From Halalkalibacter suaedae (GTDB lineage Bacteria > Bacillota > Bacilli > Bacillales > Bacillaceae_D), in NCBI RefSeq assembly GCF_017939705.1, contig NZ_JAGKSQ010000001.1:186001-250000 (forward strand): a stretch of DNA of 64,000 bases. Reading direction: 5' to 3'. A program made the translations under genes and the position numbers. This document shows positions 40,083 through 50,373 of this stretch, in pieces. The notes beneath the pieces were generated by a model, which saw nothing but the letters and a program-made list of their open reading frames with translations, was not told where the DNA came from and ran no database searches. Numbering within the stretch: position 1 is the stretch's first letter; every line of letters begins with the position of its first letter.

Positions 40083-42443
40083 TTATTTTAATTCAACGAC
40101 GGTATTTCCTAAACCACCTTCATTCATGCCACCATCGCGTTCATTTTTCACTTGTGGGTGCTTTTTCAGCAATTGTTTGACTCCTTTACGAAGTGCACCG
40201 CTCCCTTTACCGTGGATAATCGACACTTGATGGTAACCAGCAAGCAAGGCATCATCAATATACTTCTCCACTAGTCGCATCGCATCCTCATAACGCTCTC
40301 CTCGCAAATCGAGCTCTGCCTTTACATGATGGTCATTTCCTCGAATCATTGCCATTGGTTTCGTTTCAACTTGCTTTGGTTTATCGATTAGTTGGAGATC
40401 GTCTTTTTTTACCTTCATCTTCATAATACCGATTTGAACTTGGAATTCTTCATCACTCATTTTCTCAACGACAAATCCTTTTTGTCCAAAGCTTAGAACC
40501 TTTACCTCATCACCAGCTTCAATATTTTGCATTGCTTTTGCAGCGACTTTCTTAACTTTTTTCTGCTTTGGCGTTAAGCTAGGTGTGGCAAGATCAAGAT
40601 GCTTTTTCGCATCAATAATTTGATGTTCTTTTACTGAGATACCCTCTTTTTGAAGATCTCTTAACTCCTCAATAATCATCTCAGCTTCCTCTTTCGCTTG
40701 CTGGACGGCTTTCTCAGCTTTCTCTTCTGCCTCTTTCAATAACTGTTCTTTTCGCTCCTCAAAGCGTTCGAGTTCTTCTGTTAGTTCTCTTCGCAAGCGA
40801 TCTGCTTCATTCCGAATCGCTTGAGCCTCGCTCCACTCGCTTTCTGCAGACTTTTGGCTTGTTTCTAATGAAGCAATCATTGATTCAATTTGATTTGTTT
40901 CACTATCGATTTGTTCCTTGGCCTTATCGATGATACGTTCATCTAATCCAAGTCTTCTTGAAATCGCAAAGGCATTACTTCTCCCAGGAACACCAATTAG
41001 TAATCGGTAAGTTGGACGTAATGTCTCAACATTAAATTCGACACTTGCATTCATTGCTCCTTCTCTGTTGTATGCGTACCCTTTTAGTTCGCTATAATGA
41101 GTCGTTGCCACAACACAAGCTCCGCGATTATAGACGTCATCAAGAATAGAAATCGCTAGTGCAGCCCCTTCTGTCGGATCAGTTCCAGCACCTAATTCAT
41201 CAAATAAAACAAGACTTTGAAAATCAACTTTGCTTAGAATATCTACAATGTTAGTCATATGTGATGAAAATGTACTTAAGCTTTGCTCAATCGATTGTTC
41301 ATCACCGATATCAGCAAACACCTGCTTAAATACAGCGAGCTCAGAGTCATCTTCACCAGGAATATGGAGCCCAGATTGAGCCATAAGCGTCAGCAAGCCT
41401 ACCGTTTTTAAGGTTACTGTTTTACCACCAGTGTTAGGACCAGTGATAATCAGTGATCGGTAGCTTCCACCAAGTTCAATATCAATCGGAACAACCTCAT
41501 CATCTTCTAGTAACGGATGTCTTGCTTTTTTGATATACATATATCCTTTTTCATTTAACTTCGGTTCAGTAGCCTTAATTTGTTTTGCGTACCTAGCTTT
41601 TGCAAAGATAAAGTCTAAGCTAGCCAAGACTGAAAGATTTAGTAAGATCTCATCTGCCACGAGTGCAACTTCTTCAGAAAGCTCAGCTAAAATTCGTTCG
41701 ACTTCCCTTTCTTCCTTGCCCTTCGCTTCACGCAATTGATTATTAAGTGTAACAACTGCCTGTGGTTCAATAAACAGTGTTGCACCTGATGCAGACTGAT
41801 CGTGCACAATCCCACCGAATGAGCCACGGTATTCCTGCTTAACTGGAATAACAAATCGATCGTTTCTAATCGTAATGATTGCATCTGAGAGCATCTTTTG
41901 CGTACTCGTAGACCTAGTCATACTTTCAAGTTTAGAGCGTACACCTGATTCATAACTACGAATTTGCTGCCTGATCGTTCTAAGTGCAGGACTTGCCGAA
42001 TCTAACACATGGCCATTATCATCAATACATTGCTTAATCGCATGTTCAACATCAGTTAACGGCACTACTTGTTCTGCATACCCAAAAAGCAATGGAATAC
42101 CTATTTCTTCTTCTGCAAACATCGTAACAAGGAACTTCTTTAATCGACGTCCGCCATAGATGGTACTCGCTACTTCATTAAGCTCAGAAGCCGAAAGGGC
42201 CCCACCAATTTTCGCTCGCTTAGCATGTGCGGTTACATCAAAAATTCCACCTAAAGGTACCTGTCCTTTTAATCGTAAGACCGTCGCCCCTTCAGCGGTT
42301 TCCTTTTGCCAACGGTGCACCTCTTCTAATTCAACTGAAGGGTGCAATTCCTCAAGCCTCTGTTTACCAAGCGAAGATGAAACGTGCTCCCGAATTTGTG
42401 CCTTCACCTTCGCATATTCTAATACACGTAGTACTCGTTCCAT
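40083..42443 (-). CDS. mutS2: MutS2, ATPase and Smr-domain protein
   Basis: MutS paralogue without the mismatch-recognition domain; family members limit recombination and have been linked to rescue of collided ribosomes. The clamp and core region precedes Walker [14 protein letters not shown] near 334 and Walker [19 protein letters not shown] near 411. A long coiled coil (about 515–630) and a KOW-like segment ([15 protein letters not shown]) follow, then the C-terminal Smr nuclease-type domain [12 protein letters not shown]…[14 protein letters not shown]. 786 residues, full length. Confidence 0.96.
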   Translation of the reverse strand: MERVLRVLEYAKVKAQIREHVSSSLGKQRLEELHPSVELEEVHRWQKETAEGATVLRLKGQVPLGGIFDVTAHAKRAKIGGALSASELNEVASTIYGGRRLKKFLVTMFAEEEIGIPLLFGYAEQVVPLTDVEHAIKQCIDDNGHVLDSASPALRTIRQQIRSYESGVRSKLESMTRSTSTQKMLSDAIITIRNDRFVIPVKQEYRGSFGGIVHDQSASGATLFIEPQAVVTLNNQLREAKGKEEREVERILAELSEEVALVADEILLNLSVLASLDFIFAKARYAKQIKATEPKLNEKGYMYIKKARHPLLEDDEVVPIDIELGGSYRSLIITGPNTGGKTVTLKTVGLLTLMAQSGLHIPGEDDSELAVFKQVFADIGDEQSIEQSLSTFSSHMTNIVDILSKVDFQSLVLFDELGAGTDPTEGAALAISILDDVYNRGACVVATTHYSELKGYAYNREGAMNASVEFNVETLRPTYRLLIGVPGRSNAFAISRRLGLDERIIDKAKEQIDSETNQIESMIASLETSQKSAESEWSEAQAIRNEADRLRRELTEELERFEERKEQLLKEAEEKAEKAVQQAKEEAEMIIEELRDLQKEGISVKEHQIIDAKKHLDLATPSLTPKQKKVKKVAAKAMQNIEAGDEVKVLSFGQKGFVVEKMSDEEFQVQIGIMKMKVKKDDLQLIDKPKQVETKPMAMIRGNDHHVKAELDLRGERYEDAMRLVEKYIDDALLAGYHQVSIIHGKGSGALRKGVKQLLKKHPQVKNERDGGMNEGGLGNTVVELK

Positions 42444-42472
42444 ATGCTGTACTCCTTTTTATGCGTTCTATA

Positions 42473-44191
42473 CTAATTATGACGCTTTAAAAAAGCTTCA
42501 ATCTTCTCAAGCGGCCATGTATTCATGACAGAACTCCCTTTTAGCATTGCACTTCTAGCAACACCAGCTCCGTAATGCATATCAGTCAATGTTTCTCTTC
42601 GATGAGCATCTGTATTAATCGCAAGGATGACCCCTGCCTCTTCAGCTTTCTTTAACCAATGTGCCGCTAAATCAAAGCGATACGGACTCGCATTCAGCTC
42701 TAGAGCGGTATTCGTCTCCTTCGCTAAATTAATTAATTGCTCGACATCTACATCGTACCCTTCTCGTCGACCTAGAATTCTTCCTGTCGGATGAGCAATC
42801 AAATCAACATGTGGATTTAATAATGCTGTTTTCAAACGACTCATAATCGTCGCTTGATCCTGCTGAAACGATGAATGAATTGAAGCAATGACAAAATCAA
42901 CCTCAGCTAAAAGTTCATCATCATAATCTAATGTACCATCCGGTAAAATGTCCATTTCAATCCCTGTCAAAATCGTAATATCGTCGTATTGTTCGTTTAA
43001 ATCGCGAATTAATTGATGTTGTTCTTTAAGTTGGTCAACAGATAACCCATTTGCTACTTTTAGAAACTTTGAGTGATCTGTGATCGCTATATACTCATAT
43101 CCCATACTTCTAGAAGCCTCAACCATCTCCTTGATTGAATGGGCACCATCGCTCCAAGTCGTATGCATATGTAGATCACCTTTGATATCATTCGTTGTAA
43201 TATAATAATTGGTTTCATCCTCCATCGCAAGTTCGACTTCTCCTTGATCCTCTCTTGCTTCTGGTGGGATATAGGATAGACCAAAATGATTAAAGAATTC
43301 GTCTTCTGTTGTAAACGTCTTAACTTCTCCTGTTTCGACATTTTCGACACCGTACTCACTAATTTTTTCTCCTCTTTTTTTAGCAAGCTGTCTCATTTTG
43401 ACATTATGATCCTTTGAGCCAGTAAAATGATGTAATGTCGTTGCAAATTCTTCTTCTGTAACTAAACGGAAATCAATTGAGATCGGAAAACCGGCCATCA
43501 CTTCAACAGATACCTTCGTGTCACCACTTGCTATGACTTTTGTTACAATCGGAAGTGCTAATAACTGTTCACGCACTTCGCTAACATCATCAGTCGCTAT
43601 GATAAAATCTAGGTCCTTCACACTTTCCCTTAACCGTCTAAGGCTACCTGCTAAAGAATAGCGAATAACCCCTTTCATTGAAGCCAAGCTTTCTTGTACT
43701 TGTTCGGCGACTGGCAAAACGAGGGGCAGAGCTAATCGTTCTGGTCGAACCGTCGCTTCCTCAAGGGCAATAAGGATTTTCTCCTCCGTCTTTTTACCAA
43801 AGCCAGCTAATTGCTGAACCTTTTTGTCAAGACAAGCTTGTCTTAGTGATTCGACATCAACGACTTCAAGCTCTTGGTAAAGCTTACCAATTTTCTTCCC
43901 GCCTAGTCCTTGGATGTTCAAAAGCTCCAATAAACCAGAAGGAAGCTCTTCAGTTAATTCTTCATACATACTTGATTTTCCTGTTCCTTTTAACTCCATA
44001 ATCACTTCCGCAGTCGCTTTTCCAATGCCATTCAATGTTGCCGGTTCTTCAATTTCATCTAATGTTCTCTGATCGGCTTCAAGTGCCTGTGCTGCCTTGC
44101 GATAGGCAGATATTTTAAAGGAATTCTCACCTTTTATTTCAAGATAAATCGAAATCATTTCGAGGATTTTAATAACTTCTTTTTTATTCAT
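42473..44191 (-). CDS. polX: DNA polymerase/3'-5' exonuclease PolX
   Basis: Family X repair polymerase of the bacterial type. N-terminal helix-hairpin-helix 8-kDa region (FKISAYRKAAQALEAD, LNGIGKATAEVI, IQGLGGKKIGKLYQEL), nucleotidyltransferase core with metal residues in AGSLRRLRESVKDLDFIIA, and a C-terminal PHP exonuclease (GDLHMHTTWSDGAHS, ITDHS, GIEMDI, NTDAHR). I start it at the ATG at 44191; a GTG two codons earlier is possible. 572 residues. Confidence 0.95.
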   Translation of the reverse strand: MNKKEVIKILEMISIYLEIKGENSFKISAYRKAAQALEADQRTLDEIEEPATLNGIGKATAEVIMELKGTGKSSMYEELTEELPSGLLELLNIQGLGGKKIGKLYQELEVVDVESLRQACLDKKVQQLAGFGKKTEEKILIALEEATVRPERLALPLVLPVAEQVQESLASMKGVIRYSLAGSLRRLRESVKDLDFIIATDDVSEVREQLLALPIVTKVIASGDTKVSVEVMAGFPISIDFRLVTEEEFATTLHHFTGSKDHNVKMRQLAKKRGEKISEYGVENVETGEVKTFTTEDEFFNHFGLSYIPPEAREDQGEVELAMEDETNYYITTNDIKGDLHMHTTWSDGAHSIKEMVEASRSMGYEYIAITDHSKFLKVANGLSVDQLKEQHQLIRDLNEQYDDITILTGIEMDILPDGTLDYDDELLAEVDFVIASIHSSFQQDQATIMSRLKTALLNPHVDLIAHPTGRILGRREGYDVDVEQLINLAKETNTALELNASPYRFDLAAHWLKKAEEAGVILAINTDAHRRETLTDMHYGAGVARSAMLKGSSVMNTWPLEKIEAFLKRHN

Positions 44192-44312
44192 TGTCACCCG
44201 ATCCTTTCATCTTCTCTATCATACCGATAGTTCATAGTGAAAATCAACGAAGAGGATTAACAAAAAAAGACCTGAACTCCAAAACAAAATGTTTTAGAAA
44301 GATCAGATCCAT

Positions 44313-44852
44313 CTATATAGTATTCCCTTCCCATAAATCCTTAAGCCATTCTGACAAAAATGGTGTATGGTTTAAAATAAACTGTGCTGCAATTGAGCGT
44401 TGTATCTCTGCTTGCACAAGTTCAACCGGCACAAGTGCGGCAACCAATAAGATGATAAACAAAATTAAATAAGCTTCAACAAAGCAAAATACTCCGCCAA
44501 GAAATTGATTAACAGATCTTAGAATCGGAAGATGTGCTAAGAAATCTAACATTGAACCAATTAAATGCAGGATGATCTTTGTACTAAAAAATAAAAGTGC
44601 AAAAGCAATCCCAGAATAATAAACATGTTCAGCATCAAATGAGCTAATGATCATTCCAACTGTACTATCATCTGAAATTTGTGGGTATGGAATCCAAAGA
44701 CGGATGTAGGATGCTAACTCTCTGAAATATGTATAAGCAACGAAAATAGCAACTACAAAGCTAATTAGATGGATGATCTGTAGTATAAACCCTCTTCGTA
44801 GCCCAATGAAAAAGCTACCAATCAATATAAGTATAAGAATAAAACTAAGCAT
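44313..44852 (-). CDS. yshB: CvpA-family membrane protein (YshB)
   Basis: A 179-residue protein with four predicted membrane spans and the CvpA-like N-terminus LILILIGSFFIGLRRGFILQIIHLISFVVAIFVAY. In E. coli the founder is linked to colicin V production; the role in bacilli is unknown. It follows zapA by one base, suggesting co-expression with this division gene. Confidence 0.88.
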   Translation of the reverse strand: MLSFILILILIGSFFIGLRRGFILQIIHLISFVVAIFVAYTYFRELASYIRLWIPYPQISDDSTVGMIISSFDAEHVYYSGIAFALLFFSTKIILHLIGSMLDFLAHLPILRSVNQFLGGVFCFVEAYLILFIILLVAALVPVELVQAEIQRSIAAQFILNHTPFLSEWLKDLWEGNTI

Positions 44853-44853
44853 G

Positions 44854-45114
44854 TCACTCGTCTCCTGTCGTTCTCCGTTCCTGTTTCAATTCTTCTAATT
44901 CTTGTAAAACCTTCATATAATCATCTACTACATTGACAGCTGTTAAGACAGCAAGCCTTGTTGTATCTAAATATGGGTTTAATTTCTTTATTTCTTTCAT
45001 TTTCTGATCAACAACTTTTGCCACTTTCTTCACATGTGCCGGAGGCTCTTGCCCGACAACCGTATATTGTTGACTATAAATCGTTACAGTTATCCGTTGC
45101 TTTTCATTCTGCAT
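44854..45114 (-). CDS. zapA: Cell division protein ZapA
   Basis: Promotes FtsZ bundling at the Z ring. It has the ZapA fold start RITVTIYSQQYTVVGQE, then the helical NPYLDTTRLAVLTAVNVVDDYMKVLQELEELKQ that forms the dimer coiled coil. I start it at the ATG at 45114 by family length (86 residues), with GAGGAGG 12 bases upstream, which is somewhat long. The ATG at 45135 overlaps that site. An extended -10 (TGTTATGAT, 45172–45180) lies upstream. Confidence 0.92.
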   Translation of the reverse strand: MQNEKQRITVTIYSQQYTVVGQEPPAHVKKVAKVVDQKMKEIKKLNPYLDTTRLAVLTAVNVVDDYMKVLQELEELKQERRTTGDE

Positions 45115-45205
45115 AGACTCGAAAAGCCTCCTCATCTCATTCTGCTAATCTCTGACAAAATCCTACCTTCTATCATAACACGAACTAGTAAAGATGGAAA
45201 TAAAA

Positions 45206-45243
45206 AGAGAGTGAAAAAGGTTCCTAACCTTTTTTCACTCTCT
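45206..45243 (-). terminator. Intrinsic terminator of pheST
   Basis: A 17-bp stem AGAGAGTGAAAAAGGTT with its complement, 20 bases after the pheT stop, followed by T-rich sequence on the minus strand. Confidence 0.92.
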
Positions 45244-45262
45244 AAGGAACAATTAAAGCCAA

Positions 45263-47692
45263 TTACCCTCTTAAGCTAGCTCCAATTTTTTCTTCAAGCT
45301 GCTCTAACACCTGCTGATGTATTTTCGTTACTTCATCATCAGTTAACGTTCGTTCAACATCTAAATAAGTAAGTGAAAATGCTAACGATTTCTTACCTTG
45401 TTCCATATGCTCTCCCTCATATAAATCAAACACACGGACGTTCTTTAGCAAGTCCCCACCAGCTTGTAAAATAACATCTTCTACTTCTTTAGCTGAACGC
45501 TCCTTGTCAACCACTAATGCAATGTCACGAACCATTGCCGGAAAACGAGGTAATGACTGATAAAGAACAGAATTTGTTTCAAATGATAGGATTGATTCCA
45601 AATCCAACTGGTACACATACGTCTCTTTTAAATCAAGTTCCTTCTGCTTTGCTGGATGAACCTGACCAACAAATCCAATCTCTTTTTCATTCAAAGTAAT
45701 CATTGCTGTACGACCAGGATGCATATCAGTCTTTTGAACTTGCTTAAATTGGACAGACTCACTCAGACCAAGCTCTAAGAACAAGCCTTCTAATATTCCT
45801 TTAACGACAAAGAAATCAACCGTCTTTTTCTCTCCTTGCCAAGAGTGCTCATGCCACAAACCAGTCAAAGCTCCAGCAACCATTTCCTTTTCTTTCGGTT
45901 GCTTCGTTAATGTTTCTTCCTCACTTAAGAAGATTGAACCAATTTCATATACATGGACATCTTGATTTTTGCGATTGAAATTATAGCTGAGGACATCGAA
46001 CAAGTGCGGAATTAAGCTCGTTCTCATCGTACTTCGATCTTCACTCATTGGCATAGCTAACCGAACATCAAGTAGACCTTCGGATTGTCCTGCAAAGCCT
46101 TTTGCCTTTTCAGGGCTTGTTAATGAGTACGTAATGACTTGTGATAGCCCCGATTGTTCTAAGACACGACGTACACGACGACGCTTCTTTTGATAATCAG
46201 TGAGTGCACCTTGTGTTGTTGCACCATATGGTAAGGTTGTTGGGATATGATCATACCCGTATAGGCGAGCAACCTCCTCAACCAAATCTTCTTCAATTTG
46301 AATATCAGCTCTGCGTGTCGGTGCTGTAACAAGAAGAGTTGTATCTTCTGTTTGTTCATACGTAAATCCTAAACGATCCATGAATCTTTTCACTTCATCA
46401 ATCGTGACATTCATTCCTAGTCGGTTATTCATTCTCGCAAGCTCAAGCTCAACTGTTGCAGGTTCAACGTTAAGTTGATCCTGTTCAACGACTCCAGAAA
46501 CAATTGTGCCTCCCGTAAGCTCAGCAATTAGACTCGCCGCTCGTTTTCCGGCTTCAAGGACGCGATTCGGATCAACACCCTTTTCATAACGAGCACTAGC
46601 ATCACTTCGTAGCCCAAGTTCCCGAGACGATTTACGAATGGTTGTCGGCTTGAAATAAGCAGCCTCTAATAATACAGTCGTTGTACCTGAATGAACCTCA
46701 GATGTTGCTCCGCCCATCACACCAGCAATCGCAACAGGTTCATGTCCATTTGTAATAAGAAGATGCTCACTCGATAACGTACGCTCCTGATCGTCTAATG
46801 TAACCATTTTCTCACCATCTTGAGCCCGACGAACAACGACTTGCTTTGAACCGAAACGATCATAATCGAACGCATGTAATGGTTGACCGTATTCTAAGAG
46901 TACATAATTCGTTACATCGACAACATTACTAATTGGACGAATTCCCGCAGCGATTAAACGATTTTGAAGCCAAAGTGGTGAAGGTCCTACTTTGATATCC
47001 TTTATCATAATTGCACCATAATAAGGATTATCATCAGGTACATCAACTTTTACAGAAATATAATCAGACGCCTGCTCTTCATTTGCCTTTATGTTAAGCT
47101 CTGGTAATCTTACTTCTCTTTCATACAGTGCAGCAATTTCATAGGCTACCCCAATCATATTCAAACAATCAGAGCGATTAGGTGTTAAATCAAGCTCTAG
47201 TACCTCATCGTCTAGGTTCAGTGCTGCTAATGCATCACTTCCAACTTCGACCTTTTCACTGAACACATAAATGCCTTCAGCAAATTCTTTTTGCACGAGT
47301 TTGCTCTCAATCCCTAATTCTTGCAAAGAACAAATCATCCCTTGCGAAACCTCGCCACGGAGCTTTGCCTTTTTTATTTTAAAGTTTCCTGGTAGGATCG
47401 CTCCAACTTTCGCTACAGCTACAAGTTGGCCTGCAGCTACATTTGGTGCCCCGCATACGATTTGAACTGGTTCTTCTTCACCAATATCAACAAGACAGAC
47501 ATTAAGCTTATCAGCATTTGGATGCTGATTGCATTCCTTAACATGACCGACAACTACGCCTGAAATCCCTTTATTTAACTTGTGAATGAAATCAATTTCA
47601 ATTCCTCCACGTGTCATTTTTTCTGCAATATCCTGTGGACTAACATCTTGAATATCCACGTATTCCTGTAACCATTTATATGAGACAAGCAT
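45263..47692 (-). CDS. pheT: Phenylalanyl-tRNA synthetase beta subunit
   Basis: Binds tRNA-Phe and carries the editing site. An N-terminal tRNA-binding EMAP domain (VVVGHVKECNQHPNADKLNVCLVDIG, about 45–70) is followed by the B3/B4 editing region (VDVTNYVLLEYGQPLHAFD), the B5 domain, a catalytic-like core (TPTRRADIQIEEDLVEEVARLYGYD) and the C-terminal anticodon-binding FDX-ACB domain. 809 residues, normal. It follows pheS by 14 bases. rnhC, which follows pheT in B. subtilis, is absent here. Confidence 0.97.
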   Translation of the reverse strand: MLVSYKWLQEYVDIQDVSPQDIAEKMTRGGIEIDFIHKLNKGISGVVVGHVKECNQHPNADKLNVCLVDIGEEEPVQIVCGAPNVAAGQLVAVAKVGAILPGNFKIKKAKLRGEVSQGMICSLQELGIESKLVQKEFAEGIYVFSEKVEVGSDALAALNLDDEVLELDLTPNRSDCLNMIGVAYEIAALYEREVRLPELNIKANEEQASDYISVKVDVPDDNPYYGAIMIKDIKVGPSPLWLQNRLIAAGIRPISNVVDVTNYVLLEYGQPLHAFDYDRFGSKQVVVRRAQDGEKMVTLDDQERTLSSEHLLITNGHEPVAIAGVMGGATSEVHSGTTTVLLEAAYFKPTTIRKSSRELGLRSDASARYEKGVDPNRVLEAGKRAASLIAELTGGTIVSGVVEQDQLNVEPATVELELARMNNRLGMNVTIDEVKRFMDRLGFTYEQTEDTTLLVTAPTRRADIQIEEDLVEEVARLYGYDHIPTTLPYGATTQGALTDYQKKRRRVRRVLEQSGLSQVITYSLTSPEKAKGFAGQSEGLLDVRLAMPMSEDRSTMRTSLIPHLFDVLSYNFNRKNQDVHVYEIGSIFLSEEETLTKQPKEKEMVAGALTGLWHEHSWQGEKKTVDFFVVKGILEGLFLELGLSESVQFKQVQKTDMHPGRTAMITLNEKEIGFVGQVHPAKQKELDLKETYVYQLDLESILSFETNSVLYQSLPRFPAMVRDIALVVDKERSAKEVEDVILQAGGDLLKNVRVFDLYEGEHMEQGKKSLAFSLTYLDVERTLTDDEVTKIHQQVLEQLEEKIGASLRG

Positions 47693-47706
47693 TTACATAT
47701 CCTCCT

Positions 47707-48741
47707 TTACGCCCGTTTGAATTGTGCAAGAAAACGCACATCATTTGTATAGAAATGACGAATATCATCAATATCATATTTCAGCATGGCTAGTCGCTCA
47801 GCTCCCATACCGAATGCAAATCCACTATATTTCGTTGAGTCAAACCCACTCATTTCAAGAACACGTGGGTGAACCATTCCTGCTCCTAGCACTTCAATCC
47901 AGCCAGATTGCTTACAAATACGACAGCCTTTACCAGCACACATTCCACAAGATACATCTACCTCAACTGAAGGCTCTGTAAAAGGAAAGAAGCTGGGACG
48001 AAGGCGAATTTCTCGATCTTCCCCGAAAAATGCTTTAGCGAACTGCTCTAGCACGCCTTTTAAATCGCTCATCCGAACATGTTCATCAACATACAAACCT
48101 TCAATTTGCATGAATTGATGTGAATGGGTCGCGTCATCGTCATCACGTCTGAACACTTTCCCAGGACAAATAACCTTTACTGGCCCTTTCCCTTCATGTT
48201 TCTCCATCGTACGTGCTTGTACCGGCGAAGTATGTGTGCGAAGCAGTAATTCGTCTGTGAAATAAAACGAATCCTGCATATCACGAGCCGGATGATCCTT
48301 CGGAAGATTCAATGCTTCGAAATTGTAGTAGTCAACCTCTACTTCTGGTCCTTCAGCAACAGAGAAACCAAGTCCAAGAAACGCATCCTCTACTTCCTCA
48401 ACGACAATTGTCAACGGATGTCTTGAACCAGAACTGACCGGACGGCCAGGTAATGTCACATCAATACTTTCTTCAGCAAGCTGTTGCTCAATTGCTGCTT
48501 GCTCAAGCAGCACTTCCTTTGCATCTACCTCAACCTTGATCGCATCACGAACGTCATTTGCCATTTGACCAATCACTGGTCTTTCTTCAGCTGATAATTT
48601 GCCCATACCACGTAGAACCTCGGTAATCGGCCCCTTCTTACCAAGATAGGCAACTCTAACTTCTTGCAATGACTTCACATCTTCAGCAGCCTTCACTTTA
48701 GCTAATGCTTCGTCTCGTAATTCCTCTAAACGTTCTTTCAT
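47707..48741 (-). CDS. pheS: Phenylalanyl-tRNA synthetase alpha subunit
   Basis: Catalytic subunit that activates phenylalanine and charges tRNA-Phe. N-terminal coiled coil ([18 protein letters not shown]), then class II motifs: GSRHPLT, motif 2 [30 protein letters not shown] and motif 3 [18 protein letters not shown]. The ATG at 48741 has AGGATCC upstream; the longer frame to 48819 runs through the T-box terminator and is not coding. 344 residues. Confidence 0.97.
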   Translation of the reverse strand: MKERLEELRDEALAKVKAAEDVKSLQEVRVAYLGKKGPITEVLRGMGKLSAEERPVIGQMANDVRDAIKVEVDAKEVLLEQAAIEQQLAEESIDVTLPGRPVSSGSRHPLTIVVEEVEDAFLGLGFSVAEGPEVEVDYYNFEALNLPKDHPARDMQDSFYFTDELLLRTHTSPVQARTMEKHEGKGPVKVICPGKVFRRDDDDATHSHQFMQIEGLYVDEHVRMSDLKGVLEQFAKAFFGEDREIRLRPSFFPFTEPSVEVDVSCGMCAGKGCRICKQSGWIEVLGAGMVHPRVLEMSGFDSTKYSGFAFGMGAERLAMLKYDIDDIRHFYTNDVRFLAQFKRA

Positions 48742-48770
48742 TTGGATCCTCCTTTTTTCTTTTTCCACAT

Positions 48771-49046
48771 AAAAAAGAGCCTTCGCTCCCGCAAAAGGGA
48801 CGAAGACTCGTGGTACCACCCTTAGTTACATGCAATCAGAGTGATCACAATGTTTCTTCATTGTCTTAACGGTTTAACCGGAACACCTTCACAAACCTAC
48901 GTCTGTGATCCAGTGTCTGCTCCAGAGTGAATTCAGTCCTTCCTACCATGAAGATGCTTGCAGTCTAGGACATCTTCTCCCTGTAAGGCGGTTATGGGCG
49001 TACTACTCTCTTTCGTTGCATTTTTACAATATCCACTTATCTTTGC
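48771..49046 (-). ncRNA. Phenylalanine T-box leader upstream of pheST
   Basis: T-box core AAGGGTGGTACCACGAG (48808–48824, minus strand), terminator with GAGTCTTCGTCCC/GGGAGCGAAGGCTC arms and six T (48771–48809), stem I motif GAGAGAGTAGTA, and specifier TTC at 48929–48931 in the context GAATTCACTC. TTC is a phenylalanine codon, in agreement with the downstream genes. Confidence 0.95.
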
Positions 49047-49052
49047 TTTTTC

Positions 49053-49081
49053 ATTATAGAGAAAGTTTTGAATCGTTGCAA
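49053..49081 (-). promoter_or_regulatory. Sigma-A promoter of the pheST T-box
   Basis: On the minus strand TTGCAA (49076–49081), a 17-base spacer and a perfect TATAAT (49053–49058). Confidence 0.8.
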
Positions 49082-49087
49082 CCGTTG

Positions 49088-49843
49088 TTAGCCCCTTAAA
49101 TAATACAGAAGAACGCCTGTTGCCACTGCGACATTTAGTGATTCTGCATGGCCATAAATTGGAACATATAGATTCTGGTCTGTTCGGTCAAGTATTTCCT
49201 GACTTACACCTTCTCCTTCATTCCCGACAATTAACGCAAATTGTTCTTGAGGTTCGATAGCTGAGTATGAGCTAGCTCCCTCTAATGCTGTTCCAAATAC
49301 AGGAATCCCCGCTTCCTTTAACCACTGGATCCAGACGAGCAAATCACCTTTTACTACTGGTAAATGAAAAATCGATCCTTGTGATGATCGAATAACTTTA
49401 CTATTAAAAAGATCAACACTACCTTCTCCTAAAACAACCCCTGTCATTCCAGCAGCGTCTGCGGTACGGATCATCGTTCCAAGGTTTCCTGGATCTTGGA
49501 CACGGTCTGCTAATAAATAGCGTCCTTCAAGCGTATCAATAGCAGGAGATACTGGCAGTTCACAGATCGCTGCTATCCCTTGTGGACTTTCCGTTTCAGA
49601 GATCTCTTTCATCACTTGATCACTAACAACAATCATTTCACAACCATTAATCAGTTCATTACTAGGTGCCACTATCTCCTCTGTCATAAGGACAACTTGA
49701 ACAACAATCGGCGACTTGAGAGCTTCTTCTATTAAATGATGACCTTCCACCATAAACATACCAGCTTTCTCTCTACCTTTTCTCGTATGTAATTTCTTCC
49801 ATGCCTTTATACGTTCATTTTTAATCGAATCAATTCGTTTCAT
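49088..49843 (-). CDS. ysgA: TrmH/SpoU-family RNA 2'-O-methyltransferase (YsgA)
   Basis: SAM-dependent ribose methyltransferase with the knotted SPOUT fold. The N-terminal substrate-binding part (SIKNERIKAWKKLHTRKGREKAGMFMVEGHHLI) is followed by motif 1 DRVQDPGNLGTMIRTADAAGM (about 132–152), motif 2 IVGNEGEGVSQEIL (about 210) and motif 3 VPIYGHAESLNVAVATGVLLY. 251 residues. The exact RNA target, probably 23S rRNA or a tRNA, cannot be told from sequence. Confidence 0.93.
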   Translation of the reverse strand: MKRIDSIKNERIKAWKKLHTRKGREKAGMFMVEGHHLIEEALKSPIVVQVVLMTEEIVAPSNELINGCEMIVVSDQVMKEISETESPQGIAAICELPVSPAIDTLEGRYLLADRVQDPGNLGTMIRTADAAGMTGVVLGEGSVDLFNSKVIRSSQGSIFHLPVVKGDLLVWIQWLKEAGIPVFGTALEGASSYSAIEPQEQFALIVGNEGEGVSQEILDRTDQNLYVPIYGHAESLNVAVATGVLLYYLRG

Positions 49844-49899
49844 CCCTAACTCCTTTTTTCATCTACTATCCTTAAGACATCATACCGATTTTTTTTAAC

Positions 49900-49928
49900 A
49901 TAATCCAGTAAAGGCTGAGACATACTAG
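49900..49928 (+). promoter_or_regulatory. Candidate sigma-G promoter of sspI
   Basis: CATAA at 49900–49904, a 17-base spacer and CATACTA at 49922–49928, which fits the sigma-G -10 pattern CATnMTA. It lies 43 bases before sspI, a forespore gene in B. subtilis. Confidence 0.6.
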
Positions 49929-49970
49929 CGATAGAACCATTCATTACCACATAAAAGGAGTGCGATAACT

Positions 49971-50177
49971 ATGGGTTTTAATCTACGCGGTGCCATTATG
50001 GCCAATATTCAAGGTAGCTCGGAACAAGAGGTCGAAGCAACAATTAGCGATGCCGTCTCACGCGGTGAAGAAAAAATGCTTCCAGGATTAGGTGTAATGT
50101 TTGAAGTATATTGGAAACATGCGACAGATCAACAAAAAGAACAGCTTTGCGAACAAATTAGTCAAGGACTACAATAA
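49971..50177 (+). CDS. sspI: Small acid-soluble spore protein SspI
   Basis: A 68-residue spore-core protein of the SspI family. The middle GEEKMLPGLGVMFEVYWKHA is nearly identical to what I recall of B. subtilis SspI, and NLRGAIMANIQG matches its N-terminus. AGGAG lies ten bases before the ATG. It stands alone between ysgA and a repeat-rich gap, as in B. subtilis where it also neighbours ysgA. Confidence 0.94.
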   Translation: MGFNLRGAIMANIQGSSEQEVEATISDAVSRGEEKMLPGLGVMFEVYWKHATDQQKEQLCEQISQGLQ

Positions 50178-50206
50178 ATCGGCTTGTTGTCATCGAAAGC
50201 ATACGG

Positions 50207-50373
50207 AATAACGAGGCTGGGACTAAAGTGATTTAACTATAGAAATCCGAATAATGGTATAAAACGCCCCTGAAATATAATCAGCTTTCTACGAGAGACT
50301 TATTTCAAGAGCTACGTAATACTTTATTCTGTATTTCAGTTAAACACTTTGTTATGTCCCAGTCTCGTTATTT
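50207..50373. repeat. Element of about 167 bp with 17-bp terminal inverted repeats
   Basis: AATAACGAG-G-CTGGGAC at the left end pairs with GTCCCAG-T-CTCGTTATT at the right end (one mismatch in 17), and AAAGTG/CACTTT pairs a little further in. There is no ORF inside. The GCTGGGAC-type ends recall intergenic repeats seen in other Bacillota, but I cannot name a family. It could also be a very long terminator for sspI. Confidence 0.7.

Noticed and set aside
48742-48819. Possible 26-codon N-terminal extension of pheS
   Set aside because: The extension is encoded by the T-box and terminator sequence; the family start is the ATG at 48741.
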